40,579 bases of DNA from Zetaproteobacteria bacterium (GTDB lineage Bacteria; Pseudomonadota; Zetaproteobacteria; Mariprofundales; Mariprofundaceae), in assembly GCA_003233235.1 (NCBI GenBank), contig QILF01000052.1, forward strand, positions 1 to 40,579, given 5' to 3'. Under the pieces are notes generated by a model, which had not been told where the DNA came from, ran no database searches, and saw only the letters and a program-made list of their open reading frames with translations. Every line of letters starts with the position of its first letter. The stretch's first letter is position 1. Positions 40,412-40,579 of the stretch are shown here, piece after piece. Position numbers and translations under genes: made by a program.

Positions 40412-40579
40412 GCGTTAAGCGACACGAACAGAACCCGATACTGACGAAGCATGACATACCTTACCCCGTGGAAACAGTACACAATGCTGGTGTCGTGAAG
40501 CATGAGGGAAGATACATCATGCTTTTCAGGTCGCACCTGAGAAACGGAAGATCAATTATTGGCAAGGCGGAGAGTGACG
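40408..40579 (+). CDS. GH130 family glycosidase/mannoside phosphorylase (N-terminal part; truncated by window end)
   Basis: Not in ORF track; MRVKRHEQNPILTKHDIPYPVETVHNAGVVKHEGRYIMLFRSHLRNGRSIIGKAESD matches the GH130 N-terminal pattern. Confidence 0.82.
   Translation, partial: MRVKRHEQNPILTKHDIPYPVETVHNAGVVKHEGRYIMLFRSHLRNGRSIIGKAESD

Noticed and set aside
1-40579. CRISPR array, rRNA genes, prophage or intact transposase
   Set aside because: No regularly spaced repeats, rRNA-like sequence, phage structural genes or transposase ORFs were seen

Overview
This 40.6 kb window is a gene-dense bacterial chromosome segment, probably proteobacterial. Phosphoribulokinase suggests Calvin-cycle autotrophy, but taxonomy is inference only. 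Main blocks in order: an Mla lipid-transport operon (mlaF-E-D-C) followed by a YhdP/AsmA-like giant; a dnaQ-type exonuclease, LMW phosphatase and tRNA-Gly(CCC); zapD-yacG-maf; an aldo/keto reductase; GNAT-recN-nadK-mini-cytochrome c; a urate-oxidase-N-like membrane protein; ynfA, DUF6172 and mtnA; an origin-proximal parB-parA-rsmG-mnmG cluster with two parS sites inside coding sequence; prk, ccdA and cutA; acs plus a second AsmA-like giant; gltX; a convergent rpfF/rpfC-type DSF quorum-sensing pair; lipA, pckA, a putative HxD oxygenase and a DUF255 thioredoxin-like protein; and a glycosyltransferase-cupin fusion followed by a GH130 gene that runs off the window end and is absent from the ORF track. 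The best second-look signals are: (i) a roughly 24-bp-stem hairpin that contains both the Shine-Dalgarno and the start codon of the GH130 gene; (ii) the DSF rpfF/rpfC pair, whose kinase has an extra degenerate receiver domain; (iii) several small MITE-like palindromes with apparent 4-bp target duplications, one of which supplies the maf stop codon. No CRISPR array, rRNA, prophage or intact transposase was seen.
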